From Choristoneura fumiferana (lineage: Eukaryota > Arthropoda > Insecta > Lepidoptera > Tortricidae), in the NCBI RefSeq assembly GCF_025370935.1, contig NC_133496.1, forward strand, positions 4,896,681 through 4,960,680: a stretch of DNA of 64,000 nt, read 5' to 3'. Below are positions 39,301-45,300 of the stretch, piece after piece. Each line of letters opens with the position of its first letter. Within the stretch, counting starts at the first letter, position 1. The notes under the pieces were generated by a model. That model saw nothing but the letters and a program-made list of their open reading frames with translations. It did no database searches and was not told where the DNA came from. Made by a program: the position numbers and the translations under genes.

Positions 39301-42300
39301 TCGAAAAATCGTCTTAGCAACCCCCTAATGGTTTTAAAAGACCTATCCAACGATACCCCACACTATAGGGTTGGATGAGAAAAAAAAACACCCCCACTTT
39401 ACGTCTATGGGAGGTACCCTAAAAATTTTTTTTTAAAATTTATAATTGTACCATTTGGTCGGCATAGTTTACCTATATATCCGTGCAAAATTACAGCTTT
39501 CTAGCATTGATATCCCTGAGCAAAGCCGCGGACGGACAGTCAGACAGACAGACAGACATGGCGAAACTATAAGGGTTCCGTTTTTGCCATTTTGGCTCCG
39601 GAACCCTAAAAAGACTGGAACGGGGGCGAAGCGGCGGGCATCAGCTAGTTTACAATAACTGTAAGAGTCCATTTTGTGCGCAGGTAACTGCCACTGCCGG
39701 GACGGATTCGCGCCCCCGCTGTGCGCGCTGCCGGGCCCGGGCGGCTCCTACGACTCCGGCCCCGCCACGGACCCCAGCGGTAACTATACTCATCTCATCT
39801 TCATCATCATCATCGGACACTTCACAGAGTTGTCGCTGCCTTCAGGTTCAGTTTCATTTTGAATATGAAGCTACCGTGAGACATAGTGAAATAAACTTGG
39901 ATAACTCACGTCTTAAATCGAGTTTAGCTCGACATGTTTCGGGCTAGTTCGTAGCCCTTCCTCGCGGAGCACACGCCACTGTTCTGTTTAATTGGCCGAT
40001 AACTCTGTCGATATACAGCGTGCGGTGTCTCCCCGCAGACGGTATAACGATAAGTGAAACTTGAATGCAGGGCAGGTCCTATGCTGCGTTATAGAAATCT
40101 CCCGTACCCCCCATGCGGGGCCTATCGGCCAATGAAAACGGTTACCTGAATGCAGGCCCTCGGAAATGCGTTATGGAAATCTTCTGTACCCCTCATTAGA
40201 GCCCTATCGAGCCTATAGCTCAGTGATTTTCATTGGTCTTTATCCCGTATGCTGGGAGTCCCCGTATGCTATATATCAACCGACTTATCCACCAATGAAA
40301 ATGATCCTATAATAAATCTGTGCACTAATGTATACGATTTTATTCGCAGTCCAAAGAAACTTCATGGTTGTAATGTACGTGATATTCCTGGGCATCATAC
40401 CCTCGACCCTGCTGCTACTTTTCCTCGTCTACTACTCCCGCCACAACGTCCTGGTCTGGTGGAAGAAACCGCGGAAATCGTACGTACACAAATTACTCTG
40501 TTCAGGTAAAGGCACGTCTAGCAATGCTACCTCTAAAACTAACTCTAACTTCATCAACAAATTTTCCACTTTCAACAAAGAATCTATTCAAAAATTACGA
40601 GCTAGTTTCAAAAAAAGTGAACCCGCTGGAAATATAGCGAAAGTCAACTTGGTTGTAGATGATACACCGGCGTATGCTAATATTGCCAGTGTGATAAAAC
40701 CTAGCGGTGCCCTGAATAGTGTTGCCGTTAAAAGTGATGTAAAGTCAGGTAAATTAGTTAATTTAAACAAGAATAATGTTAAAGAGCCTGTGAGGTTTAA
40801 TCGTAAAATTAATAAAGAGGATATTGTTATAACCGATAATTATCATAATAATTCTCAAAATGCAACTCTTAGTCTTAATTTTAATCCGGTAAATAAAAAC
40901 GAAAGTAAAATAAAAATCGAGGTAATAACCAATAACTTTGAAGCGCCTAAAGAAGACAAGGTTCCAAAGCTCAAGCTTCCAGAAACTGCTCCAAAACCTA
41001 ACGTCAGTCCGAAACCTAGTGTAAAACCGAGACCTGACGTTTTGTTGCCAAGCGAAAAACCTAAACAAAATGTCATGAACACTGGTGTAGCTTCTACTGC
41101 CAATGAAATTGTAAACCAAAGGTCTAAATTGAGGAAAATTAATAATGTTAACGTGAAAAAATAAACCCAAAAAAGGGCAAATCCTTAATGCGGTTGTCGT
41201 CCTGATTTTGTGCGCGGGAGCGTTGTTGTCGCTTGACACCACCAGAGGGCGTCAACAAAGTATAAAGGTCTATTTAGTTAAAATAAAACCCCGATCATAC
41301 GAAATTGTTTCCATACTCAAGTAAAAATATTTTACTTTTAAAGTATTATGTCGATCACAAGAAATAATCGCATTGGTTTAATTTCTTTACTGTCACATTT
41401 AACTCAGTCTGTAGTGTATGTATATTTCATAAGAGATAGTGATAGACTAATTTAACACGAGCTATAATATACTTAATACTCCTATATAGCACGTGTACAC
41501 TAACACAGTATTCATAATAACACCCACGCCAAGCATTTCTTAAATTTTCCAGTCTTCGTTATTTAACTAGATTATTATACTGCATAATCTACATGTATAC
41601 GAGTACAACATACTCGTGACAAATTTGTCTCTCACTATAATGGGTAGTGTAGTATATTAAGTTTGAATTTTGCATTTATGTCTTTATCTCATATTGTAAT
41701 AATGATAAAATGGTGGTTTTCATTGTAAATGTTGCATGCTTTTAATATGGGTGGTGGCGTCATGTTGTGTTTTTTTCTGTAGTAATCGAGATTGTATTTT
41801 AAGTCGTTATTAATACGATAATGTAAGAATATTATACAACAGTAAGTTTGTCGTTGTAATATTGGTGTGCTGAGCCAAAAAATATCGTGTTTATTTGATA
41901 TGGTATTTTGATTTATACTTTAAAAATATAGCCTAATTTCACAAAAGACTTCGCACAAGAGAATAGCTATCTGGGCGACCGAGCTTTGTTCGGGCTAAAA
42001 CTCAGTAATAAGCGTTTTCCCAGAGATAAGACCAAGCTGGATCGATTTTTCACCAACGAAAACCCCTACATACCAGATTCCATCGAAATCGTTGGAGCCG
42101 TTTCCGAGATCCCCGATGTATATAGATAATTAACTTTACTTGTTGGAACTTAAAATACCATCTCGAATTTTGATATTTTAGTTATTTTTAGTAGGTAGTT
42201 TTTTGTCTTTATTCGTAAATTCTATTTCTATAAGAAGCATTTATAGTAGTTATAATTTGCATACCTTTAACCATTAATACTCTTATTTTAATATATTTGC

Positions 42301-45300
42301 CAAATGATTTCAACATAATTTTCTTCTTCATGAGTTTACCGTTCTTTCTTTAACTCTTTATTTTCTTAAGAATGTGGATTTGAAAATTAAATGATTTGAA
42401 TATTATTTTCTTTACTTATTTCCCTTCCTTCTGAACACTTTTTTTTTTCTTGAGAATGTTACCAGTTGTAATATATTCTTCAAACAGATAAAAAGAAAAC
42501 TTTACTGTTATCAGTCATCTTTCACAACCAAATGTTGCGTGAGAGAAAAAAAAACGACAACAACAGACCATCAAACGCTTTTACGTCCGTAGGTACCGAA
42601 AATTTTTGAAAAAGAAAAAGTTAGCCGCTTGTCCAAGATTATTTTTTTTAACCTATCAGGAGGCCCGGACGGGATTCAGATTCGTTGAGCAAATGTTATG
42701 CAGAAAATATTCCTCACTCGTCAGTATAAATTTAAACACTATTGCTCACTTTATTATAAGATCTACTTGTACACACTGGTAACATTTTTAGTTTCTTCAT
42801 CTAGCTCATCCGTGGTTTGCTTTTCATTGTCTGCAATGTGGTGAGTAGTTTTGTGTGATACATACTATTAGTTGCATGTTTGAATGTGTCTTATTACTTG
42901 TGCATGTGTTTTGGTTCTATTCTATGGTCTTGGTCTAAATTAACGTATTTTATTATCTTACAAAAATTGCTTTTAATTAACCAGATGGTATAGGTATCAA
43001 TAGGGAATATTACTTACGTGCGCAGGGGGCAACACTAGCACAAACCGTAAACAAACCGCCATGACAACGTCAGTTCTCTTTATACTATCTTTATACTTTC
43101 TGACCATGACGGCTCATGGTATATTTATTAGGTAGTAACAAAATAACATGTTATTTACATCGATAGCAACGATAGAGATGTATTTCCAAAAAAATAATTG
43201 AAATTATATGATATTTTGGCATCCTACGGACATTTAAAAGACGTTTAAGACATTAAAAAACTGTTTACGGTTTGTGCTGCATTCTGACGGCAGAACATTG
43301 CAGTAATATTCCCCATGGTAAAAAAAAAATGTAAATGACATCCAGTAATACAACACATCATTTTATCGTGATCGGAAGCAAAAATTATCGACGCTATTTT
43401 CATTCCTATTTGTAAATTTATTTTTTTCCCACAGGGTCCAATCACCAAAGAAAACCAGCCTCCAGCATCGCATTTCTCGAAGTGCCAGTAAGTTCGCAGC
43501 CAACTTCCAGAACCACTCCCAAACCGCGCCCCAACCAGTCGTCCATACCCTCTCCAACCCTGACGATATGAGCTCCAGTCTTCTCCGCAGCGACTCCGAC
43601 CGAAGCCCTAACGGCAACGTCAACCCCTCCGTCAACTTCTTCGGCAACTTCAAAGGTTTCTCCCTCGCGCCCATCGACAAACCAGAAGAACCTGATGTCA
43701 AGGAAGTAGCCAAAAATCCCAAAAGCGCGAAGATAACTCCAGTGCATAGAAGCAGCAGCAACAGCCAAAATCTAGCTAATCAAGGCGTTTTGAAGCCAGT
43801 GCTGAGAAGCGCACCGCCTCTCCCTGTGGTGCCTGTTGCTTCTGCCAGCCCAAAGACCAGTCCGTCAATCAAACGGACCAACAGCTCCGTCCAGAATAGA
43901 ATTAAAGCGCTCATGACCCACGACAAGGAAGAAGTAGCCCCCGTGATGACAAACCCGCCTCCCCGACCGGTCATATCCAGCCCTATTCTAGAAGCTTCCA
44001 CGTGTACTGCGAAGGAATTGATCTCGCCGCTCCAAGGCTCTAAAACTCTGGGCCCTAACCGACAAGCTCCTAATATCCCCGTGGCCTCACCAGACCTACC
44101 AAAGAGACCTTTAAGCATGCACGCCAGTACTGTCCCACAGAAACCATTACCAGAAGAACCAAAGAAGGTCAAAGAAGGGATATCGTTAAACAGGATAGCT
44201 TCTTTCCTGAAACAGGACAAACCGAAGGAAAAAGAACGCAATCCCGTAGAACGGAGCCATTCTTTACCAAAGAATCCAATACACCAAGTTAAAATACCGA
44301 AATCTGGCGATAAAGTTGCGTTGCGCAATCTGCAGATCTCGAACCCTATATTGCAGAAGGGAATAGAGTTACCTGTGGGTACGGTACCGGTTGTGTCTGA
44401 TTCAGAGGACGCAGAGGATCCGAAAGCATTCGTGAATAGAGCCCAAAGTATGCGAGCGCCGGCCGCTCCTAAAGCTCCACTACAAAGCTTCGGCTCCATG
44501 CGGCAACCTTCTGGAGCGCCGAGACCAGTCTCCGGAGTAGGCCGACCCACCGCCCCTCCACCTCCTCTACCCAACCAACCTAAAACAGAAGAGGCACCAG
44601 TGTACCAAAACCCTAAACCAATCGTAGATTTAAAATCTTCCGACTACGTGGACTGTATCGAGGAAAAGCAAGCACCCTTGGCGCATATAGACGAAGAAGC
44701 AGGAGACAATATTTACGCCATCATCGAAGAAAGCCCAGAGAAGAATTCGAAACCCCTCCCCGGAGTTCCGCCTCCTATTAAAACGATCCCTCAACCCCCA
44801 CCGGTAGGCTACAACGCTCCGAAACCGATAACCTCCAATTCCGGAAGCACGGAAAGCATGGGTCTACTGGGAGAAATAGTCAATGAAATCCAAAATAGAA
44901 ATTTCGATTCTATATACTCAGGGGCGACCCTGTCCAGAAAGAAGAAAGGGAGGGCAAAGGAGCAAACACCCGAGGGTAACAGTGACAGCACGTATATGAA
45001 TACAGGATATAAGACGCCAGAAAGTGTTTACAGCAATTCGGGATCAAAGAGCGTAGCATCTACAACCAGCAGTGGTTACTTGCACCCCTCGGCTGTGAAT
45101 GTGCCTACATATCTTAACAAAGACAAAGAGAAACAGGACGATAAGGCTCCACCTTCTCCTACTTTAAAAGGCAACACCAAAATACCGCAGTTCTCTCGGC
45201 AAGTCACGCCTCCGAATTTAAGGACGTCGACCTTTAAAACTGTACCTCAGTCGCCTAAAGCTAGCAGTAAAAACACGCCGAAGACTATTGCGAATAGTCC

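Noticed and set aside
43780..44574. 264-codon minus-strand open frame, and its twin at 55266-56060
   Set aside because: Antisense shadow of the biased codon use in the ADAM tail exon; Gly/Phe/Leu-rich with no domain.
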